NCBI RefSeq assembly: GCF_014873495.1
Contig: NZ_JADBGF010000001.1
Coordinates: forward strand, 7,192,001 to 7,256,000
Direction: 5' to 3'
DNA: 64,000 nucleotides
Origin: Streptomyces stelliscabiei
GTDB lineage: Bacteria > Actinomycetota > Actinomycetes > Streptomycetales > Streptomycetaceae
Shown here: one piece after another, positions 26,063 to 33,861 of the stretch
Numbering within the stretch: position 1 is the stretch's first letter
Layout: every line of letters begins with the position of its first letter
The notes under the pieces: model-generated
The model's input: only the letters and a program-made list of their open reading frames with translations
Told to the model about the DNA's origin: nothing
Databases searched by the model: none
Made by a program: the position numbers and the translations under genes

Positions 26063-26746
26063 CTACCCCTTCACCCACCGGTACTGCAGCTCGGGCCGCC
26101 CCACCTGCCCGTACTGCGGACTCCGCGCCGCCCGCCCCGCGTCCACCAGGTGTTCCAGGTACCGGCGGGCCGTGATCCGGGAGATGCCGACCGCCTCCGC
26201 GACGCCGGCCGCCGTCAGCCCCTCGCCCGCGTCGCGCAGGGTCACCGTCACCCGCTCCAGGGTCGGCGCGCTCAGCCCCTTCGGCAGGGCCGCCGGGCCG
26301 GGGGCCCGCAGGGTCGCCAGGGCGCGGTCCACCTCGTCCTGCCCGCTCGCCTCGCCGGCCGCCGCGTGGAACTCGGCGTAGCGGATCAGACGGTCGCGCA
26401 GGGTCGCGAACGTGAAGGGTTTGAGGACGTACTGGACCACGCCCAGCGACACGCCCTCGCGCACCACCGTCAGGTCCCGGGCCGACGTCACCGCTATCAC
26501 GTCCGCGTGATGGCCGGCCGCGCGCAGGGAGCGGGCCAGCTGCAGACCGTGCACGTCCGGGAGATGGAGGTCCAGCAGCAGCAGGTCCACCGGCATACGG
26601 TCCAGCGCGCGCCGGGCCTCCGCGCCCGTGTGCGCCTTGCCGACCGCCGTGAAGCCGGGGACACGGCCGACGTACATCATGTGCGCGTCGGCGGCCACGG
26701 GGTCGTCCTCGACGACCAGGACTCTGATGGGATCGGCACCGGTCAT
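26063..26746 (-). CDS. Response regulator of CitB/DctR type
   Basis: 227 residues. N-terminal receiver domain: acidic pocket VLVVEDDPVAADAHM, phospho-acceptor Asp in LLLLDLHLPDVHG, Thr in VIAVTSARDL and Lys in QYVLKPF. The C-terminal HTH is LTAAGVAEAVGISRITARRY. This class works with CitA/DcuS-type kinases to switch on organic-acid transport genes. The start overlaps the kinase stop (ATGA), so they are co-expressed. Dicarboxylate symporter gene divergent to the kinase is the likely target. Confidence 0.92.
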   Translation of the reverse strand: MTGADPIRVLVVEDDPVAADAHMMYVGRVPGFTAVGKAHTGAEARRALDRMPVDLLLLDLHLPDVHGLQLARSLRAAGHHADVIAVTSARDLTVVREGVSLGVVQYVLKPFTFATLRDRLIRYAEFHAAAGEASGQDEVDRALATLRAPGPAALPKGLSAPTLERVTVTLRDAGEGLTAAGVAEAVGISRITARRYLEHLVDAGRAARSPQYGQVGRPELQYRWVKG

Positions 26747-28461
26747 ACGTCGTCGCCTCCAGCCACAGTGGCCCGAGGGGCCTGGACAGCCTTGTCCCGC
26801 ACGGCCGGGACCGTCCGGTCGCCGCCGCCCGCGCCCAGCGGCAGCCGCACCTCGAACCGGGCCCCGCCCCCGGCCGCCTCCGACACGGTCAGCGTTCCGC
26901 CGTGCCGGCGCGCGGTCTGCCGTACGAGGGCCAGACCCAGCCCCCGGCCGCCGGGGCCCGCGGGCTTCGTCGAGAAGCCGCGCTCGAACACCGCCTCCGC
27001 GTGGGCCGGGCTGATGCCGCTGCCGGTGTCCGACACCCGCAGCACCAGCACGGGGTCGTCCACCGGTCCGTCCGCGCCGTCCGGCGGGCCCGTCTCGTCC
27101 GTGTACGCCGTCACCGTCACCCTCGCCCCCACCGAACCCTGCGCCGCGTCCACCGCGTTGTCGATCAGGTTGCCCAGGACCGTCACCAGGTCACGCGCTG
27201 GCAGCGACTGCGGGAGCAGGCCGTCGTCGATGCGGCTGTCCTCGGACACCACCAGCTCCACGCCCCGCTCGTTCGCCTGGGCCGCCTTGCCCAGCAGCAG
27301 GGCCGCCAGCACCGGTTCGCTCACCGCCGCGACGACCTTGTCCGTGAGGGCCAGCGCCAGTTCCAGTTCCGCCGTCGCGAAGTCGATCGCCTCGTCCGAG
27401 CGGCCCAGTTCGATGAGCGACACGACCGTGTGGAGACGGTTCGCGGCCTCGTGCGCCTGCGAGCGCAGCGCCTCGGTGAAACCGCGCTCGGAGTTCAGCT
27501 CGCCCGTGAGGGACTGCAGTTCCGTCACGTCCCGCAGCGTGACCACCGTGCCCCGGCGCTGGCCTCCCGACACCAGGGAGGTGTTCACCACGAGCACCCG
27601 TTCGGCGGTGAGGAGCACCTCGTCCACCCGGGGCTCGGAGGACAGCAGGGCGCCCGTCAACGGGGCCGGCAGCTTCAGGTCCGCCACCGAGCGGCCGACC
27701 ACGTCGTCCGTCACCCCCAGCAGCTCCCGGGCCCCGTCGTTGATGAGCGCCACCCGGTACTGCCCGTCGAGCATCAGCAGGCCCTCGCGCACGGCGTGCA
27801 GGGCGGCCTGGTGGTAGTCGTGCATGTTGCTCAGCTCGGCGGCGTTCATGTTGTGCGTGTGGCGGCGCAGGCGGGCGTTGACGACGTAGGTGCCCATGCC
27901 GCCGAGGGCCAGCGCGCCGAAGGCGACGCCCATGAGGGCCGTGAGCTGTTCCTGGACCCGGTCGCTGATCGCCTGGACCCGGATACCGGCGCTGACCAGG
28001 CCGATGACCTTGCCGTCCTCCATGATCGGGGTGACCGCGCGGACCGACGGGCCGAGGGTGCCCGTATAGGTCTCGGTGATCGAACCGCCCTGCCGCGCCT
28101 TCTCTATGTGGCCGAGGAAGTGCTCACCGATCCGGTCGGGGTCCGGGTGCGTCCAGCGGATGCCGTCGGGGGTCATGATCGTCACGAAGTCGACTCCGGC
28201 GTGCCGCTGCACCTCGGTGGCGTACGGCTGGAGCCGCGCGGTGGGATCGGCGGTGTGGATCGCGGCCCGGACCGAGGGGGCGTCGGCGACGGTGGCCGCG
28301 ACGGCGAGGGCCTGGCGGGTTCCCGCCTCCTCCGCCTGCGAGCGGTCGCTGACGTAGGTGAACAGCGCGTATCCGGCCAGGAGGGCGGCGATGAGCACCG
28401 CCTGCACGGCGAAGAGCTGGCCGGCCAGGCTGCGGGGGCGGAGGCGGTGCGGGACGCGCAT
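26743..28461 (-). CDS. Sensor histidine kinase of CitA/DcuS type
   Basis: 572 residues. TM1 (~14-34, LFAVQAVLIAALLAGYALF), an extracytoplasmic PAS-like sensor (~37-178; VTIMTPDGIRWTHPDPDRIG is typical of C4-dicarboxylate/citrate sensors), TM2 (~185-205), a cytoplasmic PAS (~225-330), the DHp helix with phospho-His (AHEAANRLHTVVSLIELGR), and HATPase (NLIDNAVDAA, DTGSGI, GGRGLGLALVRQ). ATG 28461 chosen as the first ATG giving a basic N-terminus. Operon with the response regulator; divergent from dctA. Extended C-terminal tail of ~30 residues. Confidence 0.92.
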   Translation of the reverse strand: MRVPHRLRPRSLAGQLFAVQAVLIAALLAGYALFTYVSDRSQAEEAGTRQALAVAATVADAPSVRAAIHTADPTARLQPYATEVQRHAGVDFVTIMTPDGIRWTHPDPDRIGEHFLGHIEKARQGGSITETYTGTLGPSVRAVTPIMEDGKVIGLVSAGIRVQAISDRVQEQLTALMGVAFGALALGGMGTYVVNARLRRHTHNMNAAELSNMHDYHQAALHAVREGLLMLDGQYRVALINDGARELLGVTDDVVGRSVADLKLPAPLTGALLSSEPRVDEVLLTAERVLVVNTSLVSGGQRRGTVVTLRDVTELQSLTGELNSERGFTEALRSQAHEAANRLHTVVSLIELGRSDEAIDFATAELELALALTDKVVAAVSEPVLAALLLGKAAQANERGVELVVSEDSRIDDGLLPQSLPARDLVTVLGNLIDNAVDAAQGSVGARVTVTAYTDETGPPDGADGPVDDPVLVLRVSDTGSGISPAHAEAVFERGFSTKPAGPGGRGLGLALVRQTARRHGGTLTVSEAAGGGARFEVRLPLGAGGGDRTVPAVRDKAVQAPRATVAGGDDV

Positions 28462-28574
28462 GGCAACAGTCTGCACGCACGGGTTGGCGTGAACTAAATG
28501 AACGGAAGGGTGACCGCCCTCACAGGGCGGGGGATAGTCAGCGCATCGGCTCGTCCAGCACATGGACACCGACA

Positions 28575-28885
28575 GGGAGTACGACTCCCGCACCGGGACC
28601 TCTACCCCGAGCCGCCGGGAGCCCGTCTCCCACCCCAGGGAGGCACCTCTCCCACCCCCGGGAGCCCCCCAGCTCCCAACCGCCGGAAGCCCCCCAGCCT
28701 CCGGCCCGGAAGCCCGCCGGCTTCCACCGCCGGGAGCCCCGGCTCCCACACCCCCCGGGAGCCCCGCTCCCACCGCCGCCGGAAGTCCCCCAGCTGCCGG
28801 CTCCGGGAGCCCGCCGGCTCCCGACCCCGGGAGCCGGTCTCCCACCCGGGAACCCGCCGGTTCCCACCCTGGGAGACCGTCTCCC
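28575..28885. repeat. Array of ~13 short covarying hairpin units
   Basis: Within the 493-bp kinase-dctA gap, about 13 units of 21-25 bp follow one another, each an inverted repeat of the form GGGAGCC-N(1-5)-GGCTCCC. Arms vary but stay complementary: GGGAGT/ACTCCC, GGAAGCC/GGCTTCC, GGGAACC/GGTTCCC, GGGAGAC/GTCTCCC. Spacers are not constant, so this is no CRISPR. The last unit ends 70 bp before dctA, so the array would lie in a long dctA leader or upstream of it. The rest of the gap shows no gene. Confidence 0.85.
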
Positions 28886-28954
28886 GAATTCCCCCGGTCG
28901 TGAGCCGCACGCCGGAACAGCGAGCCGACGACGTCGTCGACGAGGAGGGCAGCC

Positions 28955-30331
28955 GTGGCCAGCAGCACCCATACGGCACCTACCGCTCCCGCCAAGCGGG
29001 ACCGCACCCACTACCTGTACATCGCCGTGATCGTGGCTGTGGCCATCGGCATCGCCGTGGGCCTCATCGCCCCGGACTTCGCCGTCGAGCTGAAGCCCAT
29101 CGGCACCGGCTTCGTGAACCTGATCAAGATGATGATCTCGCCGATCATCTTCTGCACGATCGTGCTGGGCATCGGCTCCGTACGGAAGGCCGCGAAGGTC
29201 GGCGCCGTCGGCGGTATCGCCCTCGCCTACTTCACGGTGATGTCGCTGGTCGCCCTCGGCATCGGCCTGGTCGTCGGCAACATCGTCGAGCCGGGCACCG
29301 GCCTCGCGGTCACCGACGCGATCAAGGAGACCGGCCAGGCGCAGGTGTCGGCCGAGGCCAAGGACACCACCGAGTTCCTGCTCGGCATCATCCCGACGAC
29401 GATCGTCTCCGCCTTCACCGGCGGCGAGGTCCTCCAGACGCTGCTCGTCGCGCTGCTCGCCGGTTTCGCGCTCCAGGCCATGGGTGACTCCGGTCAGCCG
29501 GTCCTGCGCGGTGTCGAGCACATCCAGCGCCTGGTCTTCCGCATCCTCGCCATGGTGATGTGGGCCGCCCCGATCGGTGCCTTCGGCGCCATGGCGGCCG
29601 TCGTCGGTTCCGCCGGTCTGGACGCGCTCAAGAGCCTCGCCGTCCTGATGCTCGGGTTCTACGCCACCTGCTTCCTCTTCGTCTTCATCGTTCTCGCCGC
29701 GCTGCTGCGGATCGTCGCCGGCATGAACATCCTCTCGCTGTTCAAGTACCTGGGCCGTGAGTTCCTGCTGATCCTGTCCACCTCCTCCTCCGAGTCGGCG
29801 CTGCCGCGCCTCATCGCGAAGATGGAGCACCTGGGTGTCAGCAAGCCCGTCGTCGGTATCACCGTCCCGACCGGCTACTCCTTCAACCTCGACGGCACCA
29901 TGATCTACATGACCATGGCGTCCCTGTTCATCGCCGACGCCATGGGTACGCCGATGTCGGTCGGGGAGCAGATCCCGCTGCTGCTCTTCCTGCTGGTGGC
30001 CTCCAAGGGCGCGGCCGGTGTCACCGGCGCGGGTCTGGCCACCCTCGCGGGCGGTCTGCAGTCCCACAAGCCGGCCCTGGTGGACGGTATCGGCCTCATC
30101 GTCGGCATCGACCGCTTCATGAGCGAGGCCCGCGCCCTCACCAACTTCGCGGGCAACGCGGTCGCCACGGTTCTCATCGGTACCTGGACCAAGGAGATCG
30201 ACAGGGAGCGCGTGGACCAGGTCCTCGCCGGTCAGCTGCCCTTCGACGAGAAGACGCTGCTGGACGACGGGCACGGTGCCGCGGCGCCCGCGGCCGAGCC
30301 CGACGGCGAGAAGGAACTCGCCAAGGCGTGA
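28955..30331 (+). CDS. dctA: Cation:dicarboxylate symporter (DctA family)
   Basis: 458 residues, multi-spanning membrane carrier of the dicarboxylate/amino acid:cation symporter family. Hallmarks: MMISPIIFCTIVLGIGSVRK, the re-entrant Ser-rich hairpin LSTSSSESALPRLIAKME (family motif SSSxxT/S), GYSFNLDGTMIYM and the second hairpin region SKGAAGVTGAGLATLAG. The first helix (LYIAVIVAVAIGIAVGLIAP) is DctA-like. It imports C4-dicarboxylates such as succinate, fumarate or malate with protons or sodium; substrate is inferred from family. GTG 28955 with GAGGAGG upstream. Expression is probably driven by the adjacent DctS/DctR-like pair. Confidence 0.93.
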   Translation: MASSTHTAPTAPAKRDRTHYLYIAVIVAVAIGIAVGLIAPDFAVELKPIGTGFVNLIKMMISPIIFCTIVLGIGSVRKAAKVGAVGGIALAYFTVMSLVALGIGLVVGNIVEPGTGLAVTDAIKETGQAQVSAEAKDTTEFLLGIIPTTIVSAFTGGEVLQTLLVALLAGFALQAMGDSGQPVLRGVEHIQRLVFRILAMVMWAAPIGAFGAMAAVVGSAGLDALKSLAVLMLGFYATCFLFVFIVLAALLRIVAGMNILSLFKYLGREFLLILSTSSSESALPRLIAKMEHLGVSKPVVGITVPTGYSFNLDGTMIYMTMASLFIADAMGTPMSVGEQIPLLLFLLVASKGAAGVTGAGLATLAGGLQSHKPALVDGIGLIVGIDRFMSEARALTNFAGNAVATVLIGTWTKEIDRERVDQVLAGQLPFDEKTLLDDGHGAAAPAAEPDGEKELAKA

Positions 30332-30366
30332 CGCGCCCCGGAGGGGCCCAGGGCCCCCCGAGAACC

Positions 30367-30407
30367 CCGTACGGCCGGGTCCTCCCCCCGTAGACCCGGC
30401 CGTACGG
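30367..30407 (+). terminator. Terminator hairpin 1 after dctA
   Basis: CCGTACGGCCGGGTC and its exact complement form a 15-bp stem around the 11-nt loop CTCCCCCCGTA. No T-run. The second hairpin at 30443-30483 has the same design with compensated base changes. Confidence 0.8.
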
Positions 30408-30442
30408 TTCCAGGACACACAACTGAAGAGCTTCCCAGAACA

Positions 30443-30488
30443 CCGAGCGGCCAGGTCCTCCCCCTATAGACCTGGCCGCTCGGCTTTT
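30443..30488 (+). terminator. Terminator hairpin 2 after dctA
   Basis: CCGAGCGGCCAGGTC and its complement form a 15-bp stem around the 11-nt loop CTCCCCCTATA, followed by CTTTTTG. It is a diverged duplicate of hairpin 1, 76 bp away. Confidence 0.85.
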
Positions 30489-30512
30489 TGCCGTCGTGGG
30501 TGCGCGGGCTTT

Positions 30513-30532
30513 CCCTGACGTCGGCGTCAAGG
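30513..30532. promoter_or_regulatory. Dyad before MerR gene, possible MerR operator
   Basis: CCCTGACG-TCGG-CGTCAAGG (one mismatch) lies 14 bp before the MerR-type gene start, next to a TACCGT that could serve as -10. Overlap of a dyad with the promoter fits MerR autoregulation. Confidence 0.4.
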
Positions 30533-30546
30533 AATACCGTCCTCGT

Positions 30547-30975
30547 ATGCGCATCGGGGAGCTGGCGGAACGCGCCGGGACGACGACACGGGCCCTGCGG
30601 TACTACGAGGCGCGGGGGCTGTTGCCCGCGCGGCGGGCGGGGAACGGCTACCGGACGTACGACGAGGCGGACCTGAGGCTGCTGCGGCAGATCCGGACGC
30701 TGCAGGACTTCGGGTTCGACCTGGAGGAGACGCGGCCGTTCGTGGAGTGTCTGCGGGCGGGACATCCGGAGGGCGACTCGTGCCCGGCGTCGCTGGCGGT
30801 GTACCGGCGGAAGCTGGACGAACTCGACGCGCTGATCGGTGAGTTGGCGGCTGTGCGGGCGTCGGTCGGCGAGCAGCTGGCGCGGGCCGAGCGGGCGCGG
30901 GAGCGGCTGGCGGCCGAGGCGGAGGTTCCGGGAGGCCCGGAGCCGGAGTGTGAACTGGGAGGCGGACAGCTGTGA
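30547..30975 (+). CDS. MerR-family transcriptional regulator
   Basis: 142 residues. N-terminal winged helix MRIGELAERAGTTTRALRYY with the MerR signature RALRYYEARGLL and wing NGYRTYDEADLRLL, then a long dimerisation helix (~95-125). Two Cys, 68 and 79 (VECLRAGHPEGDSCP), sit where MerR proteins often bind metal or sense thiol stress. The stop overlaps the GTG of a thioredoxin gene, so the regulator and thioredoxin are coupled; a redox role is a reasonable inference. Confidence 0.9.
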   Translation: MRIGELAERAGTTTRALRYYEARGLLPARRAGNGYRTYDEADLRLLRQIRTLQDFGFDLEETRPFVECLRAGHPEGDSCPASLAVYRRKLDELDALIGELAAVRASVGEQLARAERARERLAAEAEVPGGPEPECELGGGQL

Positions 30976-31304
30976 TCAGGGCGGCCGGCGTGGCAGAGGT
31001 GACGGACGCGGACTTCGAGGCGGAGGTGATCGGGGCGGAGCTGCCGGTACTGGTGGAGTTCACGGCCGACTGGTGTCCGCCCTGCCGGCAGATGGGGCCG
31101 GTGCTCAGCGCCCTCGCCGCCGAGGAGGGCGGGCGGCTGAAGGTGGTGCAGCTGGACGTGGACACCAGTCCGGAGACCACCAACGCGTACCGGGTGATGT
31201 CGATGCCGACGTTCATGGTGTTCAAGGGCGGTGAGCCACTGAAGTCCATGGTCGGCGCGCGGCCGAAGCGGCGGCTGCTGGAGGAAATCGCCGACGTGCT
31301 CTGA
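30972..31304 (+). CDS. Thioredoxin
   Basis: 110 residues, a single thioredoxin fold: VTDADFEAEVIGAELPVLVE, active site FTADWCPPCRQM with Cys35 and Cys38, and the cis-Pro loop YRVMSMPTFMVFKGGE. The CPPC active site replaces the canonical CGPC, which should change redox potential and partner choice. GTG start at 30972 in the GTGA overlap with the MerR gene. A terminator follows 16 bp after the stop. Confidence 0.93.
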   Translation: MIRAAGVAEVTDADFEAEVIGAELPVLVEFTADWCPPCRQMGPVLSALAAEEGGRLKVVQLDVDTSPETTNAYRVMSMPTFMVFKGGEPLKSMVGARPKRRLLEEIADVL

Positions 31305-31320
31305 GACCCTGACGCATACA

Positions 31321-31356
31321 GAAAATCCCCCGAGCAATTGCGCTCGGGGGATTTTC
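31321..31356 (+). terminator. Terminator after MerR-thioredoxin unit
   Basis: GAAAATCCCCCGAGC and its complement form a perfect 15-bp stem around AATTGC; the right arm contributes TTTTC. Confidence 0.88.
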
Positions 31357-31376
31357 TTGCGTATATTTGATGGTTC

Positions 31377-31400
31377 GCGACTTCAATCCTGTTGAGTCGC
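31377..31400. promoter_or_regulatory. Dyad upstream of HelD-like gene
   Basis: GCGAC-t-TCAA-TCCTG-TTGAGTCGC is an interrupted inverted repeat with one bulged base, 43 bp before the HelD-like start in an AT-rich stretch. It could be an operator or part of a leader hairpin. It does not match the rifamycin-associated element as I remember it. Confidence 0.35.
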
Positions 31401-31442
31401 AAAGAAGTTCAGTGAGCACAGTATATCCGGGCGGGAGTGGAA

Positions 31443-33716
31443 TTGTCAAACACCGGCTATTCGCACGATGAATTGCGGCGCGAGCAGGAATTCATCGACG
31501 GGGTGTATGCCCGGGTGGACGCCCTGCGCGGTGAGACCGAGGGCTCGGTCACGGACGCGCTCGCCCAGGGCAACACGCCCATGCAGGCCCGCCTGGAGCG
31601 GGACATCCTCGTCGCCGAGCGCTCGGGGCTGCTGGCCGCGCTGAACGCCGTCGACGGTTCGCTCTGCTTCGGCCGGCTCGACCTCGCCGACGGGGGCGTC
31701 CACCACATCGGCCGCATCGGGCTGCGGGAGGACGACACCGAGCGCACGCCGATCCTCATCGACTGGCGCGCCGACGTCGCCCGCCCCTTCTACCTCGCCA
31801 CCGGCCACACCCCGATGGGGCTGCGCCGCCGCCGGCACCTGACCACCGAGGGCCGCCGGGTGACCGCCCTGCACGACGAGATCCTCGACCTCGGCGACGC
31901 CACCCGCACCGGCTACGAGGACCCCACCGGCGACGCCGTCCTGCTCGCCGCCCTCGACTCCGCCCGCACCGGCCGCATGGGCGACATCGTGCAGACCATC
32001 CAGGCCGAGCAGGATCGCATCATCCGCGCCCCGCACCAGGGCGTGATGGTCGTCGAGGGCGGCCCCGGCACGGGCAAGACCGCCGTCGCCCTGCACCGGG
32101 CCGCCTTCCTCCTCTACGAGCAGCGCGAACTCCTCGCCAAGCGCGCCGTCCTCGTCGTCGGCCCCAACCCCGCCTTCCTCGGCTACATCGGCGAGGTGCT
32201 CCCCTCGCTGGGCGAGACGGGCGTCCTGCTGTCCACCGTCGGCGAACTGTTCCCCGGCGTGCGGGCGACCGCGGCCGACACCCCCCGGGCGGCCCGGGTG
32301 AAGGGGAGCGCCGCCATGGCGGAGGTGCTCGCGGCCGTCGTACGGGACCGGCAGACCCTGCCCGACCCGGTCGTCGCCATCGAGCACGACCGGGAGATCC
32401 TCATGCTCGACGACGACCTCGTCCGGGTCGCCCGCGAGCGCACCCGCGAGGCGAAACTCCCGCACAACGCCGCCCGTGAGTACTTCGAGGGCCACATCCT
32501 CAACACCCTCACGGAGATGGTCGCCGAACGCATCGGCACCGACCCCTACGACGGCTCCAACCTCCTGGACGCCAGTGACATCACCCAGATCCGCGACGAG
32601 CTGGCCGAGAACCCCGAGGTGTGGGCCGCCATCGGCCGGCTGTGGCCCCGGATCACCCCGCGCCGCCTGATCGCCGACTTCCTCGCCGAGCCGGACGCGT
32701 ACCTCTCCCCGGAGGACGCCGACGCCGTACGCCGTCCCGTCACCCGGGCATGGACCGTCGCCGACGTGCCCCTGCTCGACGAGGCCGCCGAACTGCTCGG
32801 CGAGGACGACCGGCTGGCGCGGGCGCGAGCCGAGCGCGAGCGGGAGACACAGATCGCGTACGCGCAGGGCGTGCTGGAGGTGTCGTACGCCTCCCGGACG
32901 TACGAGTTCGAGGACAAGGAGGACAGCGACCCCGACGGCTCGGAGGTGCTGTCCGCGCACGACATCATCGACGCCGAGCGGTTCGCCGAGCGGCACGAGG
33001 AGGACGACCACCGCAGCGCCGCCGAGCGGGCGGCGGCCGACCGGACCTGGGCGTTCGGGCACATCATCGTCGACGAGGCGCAGGAGTTGTCGCCGATGGC
33101 CTGGCGGCTGCTGATGCGGCGCTCCCCGACCCGCTCGATGACCCTCGTCGGCGACCCGGCCCAGACCGCGGAGGCCGCGGGCGTCGGCTCCTGGGCCGAC
33201 ATCCTCGCCCCGTACGTCCAGGACCGCTGGGAGCACACCCGGCTCGGCGTCAACTATCGCACCCCCGCCGAGATCATGGCCGTCGCGGCCGCGGTCGTCC
33301 GCGCCGAGCGGCCGGACTTCGAGCCGCCCAGCTCCGTACGGTCCACGGGCGTACGGCCCTGGGCGCGACGTGCGGCGGCGCGGGAGCTGCCCGCCGAGGT
33401 GGCCGAGGTGGTGGCCGAACTGACCCCGGCCGAGGGGCGGCTCGCCGTCATCGCGCCACGCGAACTGCACCGGGCGCTCGCGGCCCGGCTGGACGGGGTG
33501 ACGGCGGGTGCGGAACCCGACCTGACCAATACCGTCGTCCTCCTCGACCCCCGGCAGGCCAAGGGCCTGGAGTTCGACTCCGTCCTCGTCGTCGAGCCGG
33601 GGCGCCTCGGCACCAGCGACCTGTACGTCGCGCTGACCCGGGCGACCCAGGCGCTCGCCGTCGTCCACGCGGAGGACCTGCCCCGGGCGCTCGGGGAGGA
33701 ACTGACGCCGGCGTGA
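31443..33716 (+). CDS. HelD-like superfamily 1 ATPase (RNA-polymerase-associated type)
   Basis: 757 residues. N-terminal helical coil (ELRREQEFIDGVYARVDALR) typical of HelD, then a UvrD/Rep-type motor: Walker A VEGGPGTGKTAVALHRAAFL, Walker B HIIVDEAQELSPM, motif III LVGDPAQTAEA, motif IV LGVNYRTPAEIM and motif VI YVALTRATQALAVVH. HelD proteins bind RNA polymerase, open its DNA and RNA clefts and recycle stalled complexes; related actinobacterial ones give rifamycin tolerance. The start is set at TTG 31443, five bases after GGGAG; GTG 31437 would overlap that site. Confidence 0.88.
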   Translation: MSNTGYSHDELRREQEFIDGVYARVDALRGETEGSVTDALAQGNTPMQARLERDILVAERSGLLAALNAVDGSLCFGRLDLADGGVHHIGRIGLREDDTERTPILIDWRADVARPFYLATGHTPMGLRRRRHLTTEGRRVTALHDEILDLGDATRTGYEDPTGDAVLLAALDSARTGRMGDIVQTIQAEQDRIIRAPHQGVMVVEGGPGTGKTAVALHRAAFLLYEQRELLAKRAVLVVGPNPAFLGYIGEVLPSLGETGVLLSTVGELFPGVRATAADTPRAARVKGSAAMAEVLAAVVRDRQTLPDPVVAIEHDREILMLDDDLVRVARERTREAKLPHNAAREYFEGHILNTLTEMVAERIGTDPYDGSNLLDASDITQIRDELAENPEVWAAIGRLWPRITPRRLIADFLAEPDAYLSPEDADAVRRPVTRAWTVADVPLLDEAAELLGEDDRLARARAERERETQIAYAQGVLEVSYASRTYEFEDKEDSDPDGSEVLSAHDIIDAERFAERHEEDDHRSAAERAAADRTWAFGHIIVDEAQELSPMAWRLLMRRSPTRSMTLVGDPAQTAEAAGVGSWADILAPYVQDRWEHTRLGVNYRTPAEIMAVAAAVVRAERPDFEPPSSVRSTGVRPWARRAAARELPAEVAEVVAELTPAEGRLAVIAPRELHRALAARLDGVTAGAEPDLTNTVVLLDPRQAKGLEFDSVLVVEPGRLGTSDLYVALTRATQALAVVHAEDLPRALGEELTPA

Positions 33717-33731
33717 AGCCGACGGCGGGAG

Positions 33732-33757
33732 CCGTCTGCCTGCTAGCGGGCAGACGG
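33732..33757 (+). terminator. Hairpin after HelD-like gene
   Basis: CCGTCTGCC - TGCTAGCG - GGCAGACGG, 9-bp perfect stem, 16 bp after the stop, without a T-run. Confidence 0.6.
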
Positions 33758-33861
33758 TGTTCCCGTCACCGTCACCACAGGTGCATCGGGGATCACCAAC
33801 CCGTAACAGTTCTGGTCGTCGTCACTGCGCGTGCACGGTTCATGCGGTATGCGTGTCGGTC

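Noticed and set aside
28575..28885. CRISPR array
   Set aside because: Units are short, the inverted repeats vary from unit to unit and spacers are only 1-5 bases; no cas genes are present.
31361..31442. Rifamycin-associated element before the HelD-like gene
   Set aside because: The inverted repeat present does not resemble the GGGGCTTGC-type element as I recall it.
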